Below, piece after piece: positions 6,355-6,534 of a stretch of 6,534 nucleotides of DNA. The number at the start of each line of letters is the position of its first letter. The stretch's first letter is position 1. The notes under the pieces are model-generated. The model was not told the DNA's origin. It saw only the letters and a program-made list of their open reading frames with translations, and did not search any database. Source of the stretch: an uncultured Akkermansia sp. (GTDB lineage Bacteria > Verrucomicrobiota > Verrucomicrobiia > Verrucomicrobiales > Akkermansiaceae); NCBI GenBank assembly GCA_904501975.1, contig CAJGCZ010000077.1, positions 1-6,534 on the forward strand, read 5' to 3'. A program made the translations under genes and the position numbers.

Positions 6355-6398
6355 TCTTGCATTCTGTTCGATGTGAGCGCAGCGAACGGAATGCAAGA
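6355..6398. repeat. 16-bp hairpin with 12-nt loop to the right of the array
   Basis: Positions 6355-6370 pair with 6383-6398 over 16 bp with one G-T wobble, around a 12-nt loop (6371-6382). An outer imperfect inverted repeat surrounds it: AATAGACTG (6335-6343) against CAGTCAATT (6407-6415), 8 of 9 paired. Nested inverted repeats of this kind fit the end of a mobile or repeated element, or an RNA domain. No open reading frame crosses it convincingly and no transposase is visible. Confidence 0.6.
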
Positions 6399-6452
6399 GC
6401 CCCGGCCAGTCAATTATGAAAATAAAAAAAGCCAAAATTAGTGCCATACTTC

Positions 6453-6484
6453 GTGGGAAAGGGCTCATTGCCGCCCTTCCCCAC
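6453..6484. repeat. Terminal hairpin in the non-coding tail
   Basis: GTGGGAAAGGGC (6453-6464) pairs with 6473-6484 at 11 of 12 positions around an 8-nt loop. ACACCC (6483-6488) can instead pair with GGGTGT (6499-6504), sharing bases with the first stem, so the two folds compete. On the minus strand a T7 run (6430-6424) follows the main stem, but 22 nt away, too far for a normal intrinsic terminator. Nothing else identifiable lies between here and the window edge. Confidence 0.45.
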
Positions 6485-6534
6485 ACCCCTTCCTGCTAGG
6501 GTGTTGGGCACCTTCGGAGACTTTTGGATTCTTA

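Overview
The window holds five protein-coding genes and a structured intergenic tail, and looks like the chromosome of a Verrucomicrobiota bacterium, possibly near Akkermansia. That placement is an inference. It rests on the character of the RuvC protein (its IIYVQSH segment and ERKYI C-terminus) and on my recollection of related proteins; no search was run. Base composition is moderately G+C-rich inside genes, with A+T-rich intergenic DNA at the left edge.

Layout. Positions 1-235 are A+T-rich and non-coding, with one perfect DnaA-box sequence and a TATAAT promoter. A Cys-free, Ala/Gln-rich helical protein of unknown function follows (236-724, +). It converges on a large M16 metallopeptidase (770-3274, -), with a strong hairpin between the two stops. 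A 167-bp divergent control region (3275-3441) carries one good promoter for each direction and an inverted repeat. Next come hemL (3442-4731, +; 5-aminolevulinate for tetrapyrroles), then ispE (4807-5646, +; MEP-pathway isoprenoids) and ruvC (5658-6164, +; Holliday-junction resolvase), which probably form an operon. The last 370 bases have no convincing gene. They hold a 22-bp-arm palindrome, four different mini-hairpins separated by an AATATCACT-type spacer, a 16-bp hairpin, and a terminal hairpin.

The named genes are housekeeping functions and do not form one pathway. Two things stand out. First, none of the five starts has a recognisable Shine-Dalgarno sequence, and four of the five have a -10 hexamer ending only 6-9 nt before the ATG, which predicts leaderless or nearly leaderless mRNAs. 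Second, in the array at 6221-6315 the stems vary with base pairing kept, the spacer is fixed, and every loop on the + strand has the form G-N-(N)-A. That suggests a selected folded nucleic acid, perhaps part of a small mobile or repeated element.
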